DNA from: Tetracentron sinense
Lineage: Eukaryota > Streptophyta > Magnoliopsida > Trochodendrales > Trochodendraceae
Reading direction: 5' to 3'
Length of the DNA: 64,000 nucleotides
Assembly: GCA_015143295.1 (NCBI GenBank)
Contig: CM026557.1
Coordinates: forward strand, 23,035,760 to 23,099,759
Positions 1-11,594 of the stretch are shown in pieces. The translations under genes and the position numbers were made by a program. Position 1 is the first letter of the stretch; every line of letters starts with the position of its first letter. The notes under the pieces were generated by a model. That model did no database searches, was not told the DNA's origin, and was given only the letters and a program-made list of their open reading frames with translations.

Positions 1-1850
1 TTTGTTTTCTTTTAGTTAGGCATATTTAAAAAAAAAAAGAAAAAAAAAGGGGTTTTTATTGGATTGTGGCGTGCATGGCTGAATTTTTCAAGTGCTCATA
101 ATGCTTGTCCAAGATACATATTTGATCGTATTGAGTTCATGAGGATATCATACCTCCCAAAGTGTCTTCAGGGAAGTGCACATAGACTATCTTGCTAAAT
201 ACCATCAGAAATATGGCAAATACCGTTGCACTATCATCTGCACTTACACTCTGTCTATCCCCAGTAGATGGTACATATCCCTATGAACAAGCAATGATAT
301 TAGTCATGATGGTTATTCGAGGTGATAAAATCTGATTTGATCATGAAGGTACCATTCCTCAAAACCGCCCCAGTTTAAAAGTCTTATGCATTGGAAAGGG
401 CTACTTCTGGGATAGTGTGAAAGTCACTATTTGATACAAATAGTATGAAATGACTACCTAGGTGGACAGTAGGTATCTATCTAGGTCTCTAGAGTGAAAG
501 CCCCTGCTGCCAATAGCTAGGGCTACCTACCCAGTAAGTGTGAAAGACACCATTGCATCCCAAAATTCAAAAGAATAAGACTGATCAAGAATAATTTCAC
601 CAATCAAAAATTCCATAAACTCTGTGAGAGCAATATATGCAAAAGGGTAAAAATAGCACATAAAACCCTTCATTTTTTACTACCCTACATGCATCTCTCA
701 GTATTTTTTAAAGCTTGGTGTTCCCGAAATGCACTAATGTCCTTATCTATCTAAGGGTGCCTACCTCTAAAGGTGTTCAGTTAGAATTTCACCACACACA
801 CTTCACATTGAAGGTATAGCCTATTACTCACTGTACATTAGCGTGTGTAACTATGTCTTGCCACTCTGTGTGCATAGTGTCGATGGACATATCCTCGTAG
901 ACTCTTCATTTTATGTTACATATTCTTGGACACTGTATTATTTGTTCTTGCAAAAATTTGCACATACTAGATTTGATTGTCGGAGCTATCATGGTGAAAT
1001 TTTTTCAAAAATGGAGGATCTTTGAAAACTTTTTCTAGCAAAATGCATGCTTTTGGTTGATTTTGAGGGTTTTCAGGGATGATCTTACCATGCCATTTTT
1101 CAGATCTCTATTTGAGCATCTTCACTCTCCCACATTGATTCCCTTGCATCTCCATATGGTCTGTCCTTTTGTACATTTCCACTGTTAAACACCTCGGGTC
1201 CCTAGATTGCCTGGATATTTTGGAGGGCATTGCCCTTCTTGCAAATCTTTCTGAGTCTCTCTTTGAAGATTCTCTTCCAAAAGGCTGCCCCATCACTTAC
1301 TAAAAATAAATCAATGGGTGTCACAATAAGTTCTTCCACTGATTCACGGTTTTTGAGTTGTGGGTCGACCTTGAGTGGTTGTTCGGTCGCCCGAACACAG
1401 TCTCATGGGTTTCTTTGAAACCCTCACTCGAGTCACATGGTTGCCTTACCTCTTTTGTCCTCTTACACCGGTAGGTTTCTTTCTTTTCACAGCTTTTTCC
1501 AGCCATATACCAGGTTGTCCAGCTCCCTTCTTCTCCACAGAGCTTCCAGCCTTTATTTTCCCTCAAGTGGCTGGGCATCTCTTGCAGTTTCCAGCACTCC
1601 TCAGTTGTGCCAGCTAATCTTGGGGGTTCTAGCTCCCTCAAGTTCAATCCTCATATGATCCAGCTGCTGTTTAGGGGTTCAAGATCCCCAACTCAAGTGT
1701 CCCAGCTACTCTGTTGCTTCCAGGGACTCGGTTTTGGCACTCATAGTCCTCTCTCCTCTCCTCCATCTCCCCTTCATGGTAACACCCTACCTCTTTTCCA
1801 GTTCTTTCATCTTTGGGTTTATGGCTCTTAAGTACTGTAAATTCAAAGTT
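1..1850. other. Retroelement-derived region without a recognisable gene
   Basis: No open frame here resembles a known protein. Bases 341-556 match the 3' non-coding part of element A, so at least the left third is the tail of another member of that Copia group. Bases 1362-1395 hold two palindromes, GGGTCGACC and TTCGGTCGCCCGAA, like those of the neighbouring LTRs, which suggests LTR material there. I see no polypurine tract and no clear LTR edge. The several 60-110 codon open frames between 843 and 1874 overlap on both strands and look like chance. Confidence 0.5.
341..556. repeat. Dispersed repeat with a three-fold internal motif, copy 1
   Basis: The block has three degenerate units, each with CTACCTA or a variant followed 15-50 bases later by GTGAAAG. 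A second copy lies at 9481-9645 in the 3' non-coding part of element A, with long near-identical stretches. The shared position in a related element shows that it is part of the Copia 3' region. Function is unknown; candidates are an RNA structure or a leftover of an env-like region. Confidence 0.75.
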
Positions 1851-2123
1851 GTGTTGGCAAAATTCCGAGCCCAAAAGGTTGTATATACGTCATAGAAGGT
1901 CTTCATCCGATTTGAAGGTGAAGTGAAGAAGAAGTTATGGAGAACCTTGAAGCTTCATCACTCACAGTGGCTCAAAAGTTGGGATGAAGAGAGAGACTTA
2001 GATGACCCTATGATGCCTCATGAAAATGCTCATTCCTCATTAAAATAAGTCAAATAGGAGAAGGGTTGATAGGGAATGCATTCAATGTTTCAAAAGATGA
2101 AAAACCAAAATAATGCACCCTAG

Positions 2124-2350
2124 GGTCGATCCTGAGCGTTTTGGGTCGACCCTGAAGAGCCCATGTTTTGTACCAGGTTTTTTGGCAGAGAGTGAGTTTT
2201 GTGAGGGTCGACCCTGGAGGACCATCCAGTCGACTGAAAGGCACCATCCGGTCGACCGAATGCTCCCCATGGGTCGACCCTGATATGAGATTTCAGCTGA
2301 AAGTTGGTTTTGCTATAATGGGTCGACCTAGGGACCCCCAGAGTCAACCC
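2124..2350. repeat. GGGTCGACCC palindrome array in the LTR of B
   Basis: About eight sites of the form GGGTCGACCCTG or close variants (GTCGACTG, GGTCGACCGA) occur within about 230 bases. A TATATATA at 2414-2421 follows, so the array sits upstream of the likely promoter, in U3. Element A's LTR has a smaller set of the same motif at 6897-7017 before a TATATAA at 7072. A role as enhancer is inference from position. Confidence 0.7.
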
Positions 2351-3068
2351 TGATATGAAAAAAAACATTCCAAAATAAGTTTTTAGCAACTTCTAAAACC
2401 CTTGGACCTTTCCTATATATAGGGGACCTCTCCAAATCTGTTAGTGAGATTGATTGGAGACTTTTTAGAGCACTTAGTGCTTGCTTTGAGTTTATGAAAA
2501 CTCTTTGTTGCATTGATCTTCATCTCCAATAGTTGGCCTCTAGGTTTTGCATGGTTCTAAAGCTTATTTTTTCAACTTTGCATTAGATGATCCTTAATCA
2601 TTAAGAGATCACCCTAGGGCCGCCGTAAACCCTAAAACCCACTGTATGCTCTACTGTGAGTGTTGGTTAGCCTAAGCTAAAGCCGTCAAGGACGGAGATC
2701 GGTCTTCGGAGACCGTGGTTGATCACTTTGAGTAAGATTGGCCGGTGAGGAACCGGAGCTACTGTTGCCAGGATCGAACGTGCTGTGTTTGTGGTTTGCA
2801 AGCTGAGGAATCGATACCGAGGAACGGTGTGTCATGTCCGATTGGGTAAGATTCGAGTCTTGTATTATTCAAATCTTCTCATAGTGAATTTTGTGCTAGA
2901 CTAGGTCCCGTGGTTTTTCCCGGAGGGTTTTGCACGTAAAAATCTTGTGTGTCCAAGTGAGATTGATTGTGTGTAATAGATTAAAATTAAAATTGGTAGA
3001 GAAAATTGAAGTAGACCTATACACCCCCCTTCTAGGTCTAAGAGTGCATTGAAATAAGGAATTTCCCT

Positions 3069-3080
3069 TGGTATCAAAGC
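3069..3080 (+). promoter_or_regulatory. Primer binding site, tRNA-iMet type (B)
   Basis: TGGTATCAAAGC closely matches the complement of the plant initiator-Met tRNA 3' end, the primer used by SIRE/Maximus-type Copia elements. It lies just after the LTR and 57 bases before the gag ATG. Confidence 0.8.
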
Positions 3081-3137
3081 AGGTTCACTCATAAGGTTAA
3101 ATCCCTTAAGTGTGATCTTGTGTCTATCCTTAAGTCA

Positions 3138-5270
3138 ATGACTACTTTAAGAGAGGGTGGATCCATCTCTCGTCCCCCACTGTTTGATGGGAACAATTAT
3201 GCATATTGGAAAGCTCGAATGAGAGCATTTCTCAAATCCATAGACGAAAGAATCTGGATGTCCATTCAGGATGGACTCCACCGGTGAATGTTCTAGGTGA
3301 TGTAATTCTCACTAAAAGCACCAAGGATTGGAGCAAAGAAGAGCTCGAGACAAGTGGTTGGAACACGAAAGGTCTCAATGCCATCTTTACTGCAGTCACT
3401 GCTGAAGAATTCAGACGAATCTCTTTATGTGAAACAGCAAAGGAGGCATGGGATATTCTGGAAATGACTCATGAAAGTACAACTACTGTCAAGATCTCTA
3501 AGCTTCAAATTCTCACCACAAAATTTGAAAATCTGAAAATGGAGGACAATGATACATTTGATGAATTCTATGCTAAATTAAGTGATAATGTCAACTCCAG
3601 TTTTAACCTGGGTGAGAAAATCAGTGAATCCAAGATTGTTAGAAAAATCCTTAGATCTCTACCCGAAATGTTTTAATCTAAGGTCACTGCCATTGAGGAG
3701 AGCAAGAACGTTGATGCTCACAAGATTGAGGAATTAGTCGGATCACTCCAAACGTACGAACTCAATCTTCGACCATCCAAGAAAAACAAATCTGTAGCCT
3801 TGAAAACTATTAAGGAGACCTTGGATGAGGATGACAGTGATGTTGAGATAGGAGAGAATGAATTGGCTCTATTTGTTAAAAAATTTCAAAAATATCTGAA
3901 AACAAATAGAAGGTTCAAACCCAAACCAGGAGGAAAACCTCTTGAAAAGCCAAAGTCAAAACCTTGGGATAACAAGAAAGTCCCCAAAGGAACTGACAAG
4001 AAATCTCGTGGCATTCAATGCTATGAATGCAAAGGCTACGACCATATTTCACCTGATTGTCCTAACAAAAAGAAGACTAAGGGAAAGGTGATGAAAGCCA
4101 CATGGGATGACAGTGATTCTGATGAAGAACAATCTGAATGCTCTACCTCAAGCGAGGAATCTGAAAATCACATGGCTTTCACTGTCACCCTATCAGAGAT
4201 AGACCATCCTCCCACTACTCATGAAGAGAAGAGTGATGAAGATCGAGTCAGTGAGTCTAGTGAAGATCATGATCAGAGTCACACTGTCTCTGAGTCTGAT
4301 GAAGATATGGATAAAGCCTATGAAAGGTTGTTTTCTGAAAGCCTTAAGCTGAAGAAAGCTAAGATCTCTTTGAACAAGCAAATTAAATTTATCCAACAAG
4401 AAAGAAACTCTTACAAACTAGAAGCAGAAGGGAAGAATGCTCTGGTATCTCAGCTTGAAAGTGAAAAGGCTGAACTGGTGTCCAAACTAGAATACCTTGA
4501 GGAAGAAAATGCCTCGTTATCCAAATGGATCATGGTTCTAGAAACTGAGGAAGATAACTCCATGAGTGCATCTGAAGAGTCAAAGACTCGAATTTCAGAA
4601 TTGGAATCTGAAATAAATAACCTTATTGAAAAAGTTAGATATTTAGAAAAGGAATTTCTTGATATTCTAAAAGTTAAGGATGGGCTAGCTAAGAAAGTTA
4701 CTAAACTTGAAAAAGAAGCTAGGCTCCTTAGTAACACTCAAATCTTGGATAAACTGGCTAGAATACAGCGCTCAACAGTAAACATGTCCGGCATAGGACA
4801 TCCAGATAGGCCATCCAGTCCTTTGAATGTCGGAACAATGTCTACTGCAACATTTGAGCCAATACATGAAAATCCAAGATTTGTGAGTTCTAACTCCTCA
4901 GGATTAACATCCAGGATGCCAAACTCTCAGTTGTACCAAACTTTTGTCACTTCTGGATAAGGTAAAAATTCAACTGAAACTAAGAGAACAAAAGTTCAGT
5001 CCAGGGCTAACTGATCTCCTCCTTCCAGGTTCATTCCCACTTGTCACCATTGTGGAGTGAAGGGTCACATCCGACCTAACTATAATGCCTTTAGGAGAAA
5101 TCCCCGAAATGGTTCTTCTTATGGTCATGATACTTCTTATGGTCGTGATACTTCTTATGCTCATCATGAAGAAGGTAACAGGATGGACCAAAATGCAAGG
5201 TTCACCCAGAAAAGAAGGAAGAACAGGAGATCTAACAAAAGAAGATCATGCCTACAAATGAAGTGAACAA
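3138..5270 (+). pseudogene. gag of Copia element B
   Basis: The ATG at 3138 begins a typical Copia gag with the PPLFDGNNY and YWKARM motifs near residues 13-28. A long acidic, coiled-coil-prone middle (about 4250-4750) follows, with many Glu, Lys and Leu residues. Two knuckle regions are seen: CYECKGYDH near 4018 and a second CHHCGVKGH-like one near 5046. Gag forms the virus-like particle and binds RNA. The second knuckle and the long heptad-rich middle fit the SIRE type. The gene is broken in a few places. Confidence 0.8.
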
Positions 5271-5334
5271 AGACAATAGGGTTCCCCAAAAGTCTAAGTT
5301 CATTTATGTGAGAAAGGATGATCTAAAATTCTGA

Positions 5335-6645
5335 TATGTGGTACTTCGATAGTGGATGCTCTAGGGACATGACTGGTAACAAGTCCCTCTTTATTCATCT
5401 TGAGGAATGCTCAGATGGGATTGTTACTTTTGGTGATGGAAGCAAATCTTTTGTGAAAGGAAAAAGTGTCATCCAAGCACTAGGCATTCCTAAACTGAAG
5501 CATGTCTTGTTGTTGAAGGATTGAAAGCTAATCTAATTAGCATAAGTCAATTGTGCGATGATCACCATGCTGTCCACTTTACCAACAACAAGTGCTCTGT
5601 TATGGATGACAAAGGTGTGTGTGTTTTGGAAGGGTCAAGGACCCCTAACAATTGTTATGGTTTAATTCCTAGAGTTGGTTCTTCTCAAATGTGCAACACG
5701 GCTAAAGTTGAAGAAGTTGAACTGTGGCACAAGAGGCTAGGTCATATGAATTTCAAAGACCTAGGCAAACTCTCAAAACACGAGCGTGTGAGAAGTGTGC
5801 CAAAGCTAGGGAAGCCCCCTACTGCTGTGTGTGGGTCATGCCAAATTGGCAAACAAATTAAAAGCCCACAAAAGAAGGCTTCAAATATCGCTACCTCACA
5901 CCCACTAGAATTAATACACATGGATCTTATGGGTCCAACTCGAACGGAAAGTCTAGGAGGAAAGCGATATATCCTAGTGATGGTTGATGATTTCTCAAGG
6001 ATGTCATGGGTGACATTCATAAGAGAGAAGTCGGATGCATTTGAGAACTTCAAGAACATCTGCTTAAGAGTACAAAATGAGAAAGGATGCCCCATCACTC
6101 GTATTCGAAGTGATCATGGAAAGGAGTTTGAAAACTCCAAATACAATGAATTTTGTGATGAAGCGGGCATCATGCATTAATTTTTAGCACCAAAAACACC
6201 TCAGTAAAATGGTGTGGTGGAAAGAAAGAACAAGATGCTTCAAGAGATAGCTAGGGTGATGCTTCACAACAACAACCTGGCTGCTCATTTCTGGGCTGAA
6301 TCAGTTAGCACTGCATGCTATACTGTTAACAGAGTCTACACTAGGCCCGGAACTTGGAAGACACCCTATAAGCTGTGGTACAACAAGAAACCCAATGTCA
6401 AGTACTTTCGAGTATTCGGAAGCAAGTGCTATATCCTTAGAGATAGAGAGCAATTGGGTAAATTTGATTCCCGGAGTGATGAAGGGATTTTCCTTGGATA
6501 TTCCACAAATAGTAGGGCTTATCGAGTGTACAACTTGAGAACCTCTACTATTATGGAGTCCATAAATGTGGTGGTTGATGACTCAGGATCTGAGTCCTTG
6601 CAACTAGAGGATGACAATGCTGATGAAGGTGTAGGTGGGAATTGA
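5335..6645 (+). pseudogene. Protease, GAG-pre-integrase and integrase of B
   Basis: In order: aspartic protease with WYFDSGCSRDM near 5337; the H-H-C-C zinc domain (LWHKRLGHM, then CGSCQIGKQ) near 5721-5855; integrase core with HMDLMGP, IRSDHGKEF and NGVVERKN as the D-D-E segments; and the FLGYSTNSRAYRVYN region typical of Copia integrase C-terminal parts. The order protease-integrase is diagnostic for Copia. No reverse transcriptase or RNase H was found in this copy. The frame is broken. Confidence 0.85.
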
Positions 6646-7851
6646 CTTAGAATAAACCTAATATGATAACTTAGGTGGAAAAGATCTTATACTAATCATA
6701 TGGACCCTAGGTGATGAGATAAGTAGTGCAAAACAAGCTTAAAATTCTGAATATTTGTAAAAAACCAAGGTTGCTTGTAGGTGCCATATCTCCCAAACTG
6801 TAGCTAAGATTTTTCTCTATAATATATCAAATCAACCACGTCGAAAAGATCTACAACTTTTGTGAAGGAAGCTAAAGCTAAAAATGGTTTTTCATATCTC
6901 GATCGACCGAACCAGTCAGGGTCAACCTTGATATGGACTGATTTTGTATGCTGAAATTTTCCAGTAAGTGAGAAAAGCCAGGGTCGACCCAGCACCCCCA
7001 GGGTCGACCTTGAAGTGGGTTTTCATGCTATAATGGTTTTAGAAACTTCTATACTTGATTTTTGGTTTCTCTATATAACTAAAACCTTTCTAGTCCGAAT
7101 TAAAGGGATTTTGGGAGTATGTTGAGAGCACTTTGAGCTATCTCTAGAGTTCATAAAAGATCTAATTTTTACAGTCTCTCCTCCCCTATGTTAATTGCTT
7201 TTAACCTAGAGTTTGCAAGCCTAAAGCTCCATTCTTGCCTGCTTGGACTTGTCCATTGATGGAGTCTATCTAGGAGTTGATTTTAATCAAACCATCAACC
7301 CGCTCTGGATAGAACCACTTGGCCGTAGTGTTCTGGAGCCTTTGCGAAGGAGATCGATCTGAGAAGGATCATGGATGTGTGATTTGGTCGGTGGAATCCG
7401 AAGCCGTCATTGATGCAGATCGATCAGAAGATCGTGGACTGTTTTTGAGACACAAAGAGAAGTACAAGCGGCTGCGGTTGATCACAGGACTTGTGAGTAC
7501 GTGATGAATTTTCGAGGCGTGAAGGACTAAGAACTGAAGGATCGAAGTGTCGAGTCCGAAGGAGTCAAGTTCGAGTCCTGTAAGTTCTTGTTAATTTTGT
7601 CTTAGCGGATTCTCATGGCTGGACTAGGCCCTGTGGTTTTTTCCGGAAGGGTTTCCATGTAAAAATCCTTGTGTTGTGGGTTGCTTGGTTTTCTATTTCC
7701 GCACTTAAATTTTATCATCCCTTAAGTTAATAACTTAATTGTTAAAATATTCAAAAGGGTAGATAGACTTTTAGGGAAACCAATCTATCCCCTCTTGGAT
7801 TTGTGAGTTCTCAACTCAAACATCGGATTTGAGGTTCACTGAATTTTTTCA
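6640..7851 (+). repeat. 5' LTR sequence of element A
   Basis: Homologous to 10885-11594. Contains GTCGAC palindromes at 6897-7017 and TATATAA at 7072-7078. It ends TTTTTTCA at 7851, two bases before the primer site. The part near 7610-7690 resembles the LTR of B, so A and B are related families. Confidence 0.8.
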
Positions 7852-7853
7852 AC

Positions 7854-7866
7854 TGGTATCAGAGCG
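7854..7866 (+). promoter_or_regulatory. Primer binding site, tRNA-iMet type (A)
   Basis: TGGTATCAGAGCG is the standard complement to the plant initiator-Met tRNA 3' end. It fixes the LTR end at 7851 and the element's orientation. Confidence 0.9.
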
Positions 7867-7899
7867 AGTTCACTAATTTTTTAGTACAATCACATTCTA

Positions 7900-8905
7900 T
7901 ATTCGATGAATATGAATCTCCAACTAATTTTTTAGTGCAATCACAAGAGTTTGTGGATCTCTACAGAAAAGGGTTGGACTTTCCCCAGCAAGTTTTTAGA
8001 AAATCACACCATCCCAAAAGCTTCTCATAATTGTAACTTTGTCAAAGAAGCTTGTGGTATTCTTAAAGTTTCCCAGATGGAGACCACAAATTTTATAGCT
8101 TCTATTGCCTCTGTCACTGGGATTGAAGAGTCCTCATCTATTGTTAGTATGAGTGACCAACACCATAGTGATGGTGAGGATGATGAGAGTTAGAATGACT
8201 CAGATTCTGAGGGAGACCTCGAGGCAGCATATGATGAGCTATTTCAGGAATGCCTAAAGTTGAAAAAAGTTCAGTTTTCCTTGTTCAAAATGATCAAATC
8301 TATTGAAATAGAAAAAGATGCCTTAGACCAAGTGGCTTTAGGGTTGAAAGCTCTTGTATCTCAGCTTGAGGAAGAGAAGGCTTCCCTCCTTGTCAAGACT
8401 CAGCTTCTTGAATCTGATTTGCATGATTGTCTTGATCAAAAGACAAGTCTTGAAATCAAGTTGACGTATCTTGAGCAAGATCAGAGGTATGGAGATGAGA
8501 AGGGAACTCCATCTACCTTGAACATTGAGCCTGGTGTTAAAAGGCACCCTCCTGCTAAAAGGAAAGACCCTTCTACTCAGAAATTCATTCCTACATGTCA
8601 TCAATCATGGTTTTGAGAACCATGATAACTTAAATGGGAATCTTCAAAGGAGAGTTGATATCCTAGTGGAGATGTCTAGGAAGTTAAATGATGATATATT
8701 GAATATCTATGATAACTCTAGATAGTGGCATGGTCATGACACTCCTTATGCTAGATATAAAGGAGGTAACAGGGAGAACCATAATGCCCGCCATAATTCT
8801 AGGACTTAATCTTGGAAAATGAGGAACAGGAGGAAGAGGCAAAAGGTCATACCTACCTCAACTGAAACTGTTAGAGACCAAAGAGTCAATCAAACTGCTA
8901 AAATC
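7900..8905 (+). pseudogene. gag remnant of element A
   Basis: Short frames resemble parts of the gag of B: an acidic stretch with an AYDELFQECLKLKK segment near 8230-8270, a heptad-rich stretch with ALVSQLEEEKASL near 8350-8390, and a Tyr/Asp/His-rich tail near 8730-8790. In B the same order of segments occurs near 4310, 4440 and 5120. No zinc knuckle was found. The gene is degraded. Confidence 0.7.
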
Positions 8906-8939
8906 ATTTGGGTGAGAAAGGAAGACTTGAAGGGCTTCA

Positions 8940-10683
8940 CTTAGCCTATGCCTGTCATAGCCTAAGAGGTGCTCTTCTTGTTATATGTTGTCCTAGTTCT
9001 ATGCTATTAGTGAATACTAGTATTTCTTTCTTTTTACTAGTTGGTATTTGTTTTGGTTTTTTTTTATATTTTCTTTATTTTGAAAAATTCAAAAACATTG
9101 AAAAACCATAAAATCCAAAAAGATTTTTGTCATGTTGCTCTTGTTTGACTTGCATGATTTGTATTCCTTGTGTGATCTTTATTTCTATACTTGTCTAGGG
9201 TTAAACATGAGTTTGTTGCTAATTGAGGATATATCACCTTCATAGTCTCTTGGTTAGGCTAAAAATTAGACCGGTTTTACCTTGAACAGTTAGAGACTTA
9301 TTCATGTGTGTATGTTTTACAATTTCACATGCACTCTGACTGATTCTGTTGAGAGGTCTAATTCCCAATCTGTAGGTGTTAAACTTATCCCAAAGGTGTG
9401 ACCTTGGATGACCAATCTACGATGACCATAATGTTAATCATTCCCATTTTGTGTATCCTCCATGAACAAAAATTGTTGCAATGAAAAGGGCTACCTATTG
9501 GGCTAGTGTGAAAGTCACTTTTGGATACAAACAACATGAAATGGCTACCTAGGTGGGCATTAGGTATCTATCTAGGTCACTAGAGTGAAAGCCCCTGTTG
9601 TCAATAGCTAAGACTACCTACCCGGATAGTGTGAAAGCCATCATTGCATGAAAATGTATGCTCAGATAAAGAACATCAAAAGAAATCTTACCAAGTTTGG
9701 AGGTATTTGACCAAAAGCAAAAGAAAAATAATCAGTTAAATAAAATGGATAAAGGTTCACCAAAGTGTAAAAAAAATAAATTCAGCATATCTAGATCTAA
9801 CTAGGTTTGACTTCTAAGATTTGTCTTCGGTAGTCCCCTTAGTGGTTCATGTCATATCCTGGGAAAGGGAAAGAAACCTTGATCTAGTATCTTGTCAGAC
9901 CACCACTACACATATATTGCTTCACTTTTAAACTGTTCACTAAATGTGACTAAGTGAATTGGCTATGCTTTAGCATTCCGTGAGATTTAGTTAGATGTGT
10001 ATCCTCAATCGGACTAACTAATCATGTTCTTCATTGGATTTGTAATTTTAAACTACTACTGCTTGGAATGCTTTTGATGCATGTTTGTGTAGCACATGAT
10101 ATTTTTTTTTTGTGTGTTTCTTTTTTGTTTGGCATGGGCCATTCTAGCATAGGAGCCTTATTTTTGGTGGTGTCCTTGATCTTAGGGGGAGAAAATCAAG
10201 TTGAGTTGTTGAGGGAGAGTTTGTGTTTTATACTTCTATTTTGTTCCCCACTCTTTAGTCCCTGCATTGTTTGCATTTGCTTGGGTGCTTTGTGGTTGCC
10301 TTGATATTACACATGTGCTAAATTGGTATATTTTTTGGGATATTGGCTTCCTGCCTACCTTTGGCAATTATGCCAAAAGGTGGAGAATGTTAGGGTAGTA
10401 TGTCCCTAGTTCAGTACATTCCTTGCTTTACATGTGGTTGCTTATTTTCATATTCCACACATGCTTTACTAGGTGTTTTGTTTATGAGCATGTGCAGGTG
10501 TAGGGTTGCAGCAGACAGATCTTACTTGACAAGAGCTTAAGTGTCTTAATTTAAGATGATTTGTCAAATGGTGTCATGTAATTGTGTTGGAGTCATGTAA
10601 TGTCCTAATTCGCTATTTTGATGTGTTTGGGTGAGTTTATGTAGAGTCATGTACTTCAGTTTGGTTTTACCACAGAATTGTCA
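8940..10683 (+). other. Long non-coding 3' part of element A
   Basis: About 1.7 kb between gag remnant and polypurine tract without recognisable protein; the 78-codon frame at 10068-10304 is hydrophobic but matches nothing I know. It contains the repeat at 9481-9645 that also occurs at 341-556. SIRE-type elements usually carry an env-like ORF here, and this may be its decayed remainder. Confidence 0.6.
9481..9645. repeat. Dispersed repeat with a three-fold internal motif, copy 2
   Basis: Second copy of the 341-556 block. Three units of CTACCTA plus GTGAAAG are easy to see: near 9490-9520, 9542-9595 and 9615-9640. Sequence around the units is also shared, so both copies descend from one retroelement 3' region. 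Confidence 0.75.
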
Positions 10684-10694
10684 AAGGGGGAGAT
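10684..10694 (+). promoter_or_regulatory. Polypurine tract of element A
   Basis: AAAGGGGGAGA lies directly before the LTR start TGTAAAGTCC at 10695. This purine run is the plus-strand primer in LTR retrotransposons. Confidence 0.85.
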
Positions 10695-11594
10695 TGTAAA
10701 GTCCATGTTTTATGTGTTGGCTTATTCCGGTGTCAAAACAAGTGAGTCTAGGTGATTAGGTGTGTATCTTGTGTCATTGCCTTCAAGCATCCACGACAAG
10801 TGAAGTTGAAGACCATTGAAGACTCGGTTGACCATTTCCTTCGTTTCACTCATAGGATTGTAAGTGACCTAGATACCATGTTACCTTAGGTGTGAATTGA
10901 CTTAGAATAAACCTAATATGATACCTTAAGTGGAAAAGGTCTTAGACTAATCATATGGATCCTGGGTGATGAGATAAGTAGTGCAAAACAAGTTTAAAAT
11001 TTTGAAAATTTGTAGAAAACCAAGGTTGCTCCTAGGTGATGAGATAAGTAGTGCAAAACAAGTTTAAAATTTTGAAAATTTGTAAAAAACCAAGGTTGCT
11101 TGTAGGTACAATATTTCCCAAACCGTAGCTCAGATTTTACTCCATAGTATATCAAATCGACCGTGTCGAAAAGATCTCCGAAGCTGTCATTGACGGAGAT
11201 CAATCGGAAGATTGTGGACTGTTTTCGAGACACAAAGAGAAGTATGAGCGGCTGTAGTTGATCACGGGACTTGTGAGTACGTGATGACTTTTCGAGGCAT
11301 GGAGGACTAAGAACTGAAGGATCGAAGTGTCAAGTCCGAAGGAGTCAAGTTTGAGTCTCGTAAGTTTTTGTTAACTTTGTCTTGGTGGATTCTCATGGCT
11401 AGACTAGGTCCTTGTGTTGTGGTTTGCTTGGTTTACTATTTCTGCACTTAAATTTTATCATCCCTTAAGTTAATAATTTAATTGTTAAAATATTAAAAAG
11501 GGTAGATAGACTTTTAGGGAAACCAATCTATCCCCTCTTGGATTTGTGAGTTCTCAACTCAAACATTGGATTTCAGGTTCACTGAATTTTTTCA
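10695..11594 (+). repeat. 3' LTR of element A
   Basis: Starts TGTAAAGTCC after the polypurine tract and ends TTTTTTCA like the 5' LTR. At 900 bp it is shorter than the other copy. It contains a 70-bp tandem duplication (10961-11100). The sequence to its right belongs to a Tat element. Confidence 0.85.
10961..11100. repeat. 70-bp tandem duplication in the 3' LTR of A
   Basis: Units 10961-11030 and 11031-11100 differ by about two bases. The 5' LTR has only one copy (near 6706-6780), so the duplication arose in this LTR after insertion, and recently, given the near identity. Confidence 0.9.

Larger units (their letters stand above)
1852..6640 (+). mobile_element. Copia element B (SIRE-type), broken
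   Basis: A 5' LTR (about 1852-3066) is followed by a tRNA-iMet-type primer site, a gag with CCHC knuckle, and protease to integrase. Element A's LTR sequence follows directly. No reverse transcriptase or RNase H and no own 3' LTR were found, so this is a partial, dead copy with several breaks. The LTR start is a guess from a TGTTGG at 1852 and from the spacing of the palindrome array in A; the LTR end is supported by the primer site. Confidence 0.75.
6640..11594 (+). mobile_element. Copia element A, gag remnant only, apparently non-autonomous
   Basis: LTR sequence at 6640-7851 and 10695-11594 flanks an internal part with a tRNA-iMet primer site, a gag-like remnant and nearly 2 kb without coding sequence. 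The LTRs share long stretches, for example starting GAATTGACTTAGAATAAAC. No protease, integrase, RT or RNase H was found. The gag is related to that of B, so A is probably a cut-down relative that would have depended on an element like B. Broken. Confidence 0.75.

Noticed and set aside
1321-1658. Overlapping open frames of 62-108 codons on both strands
   Set aside because: No recognisable domain, overlapping on opposite strands, next to LTR-like palindromes; most likely chance.
10068-10304. Small hydrophobic membrane protein gene
   Set aside because: Lies in the non-coding 3' part of element A, with T-rich composition that favours hydrophobic codons; no relative elsewhere in the window.
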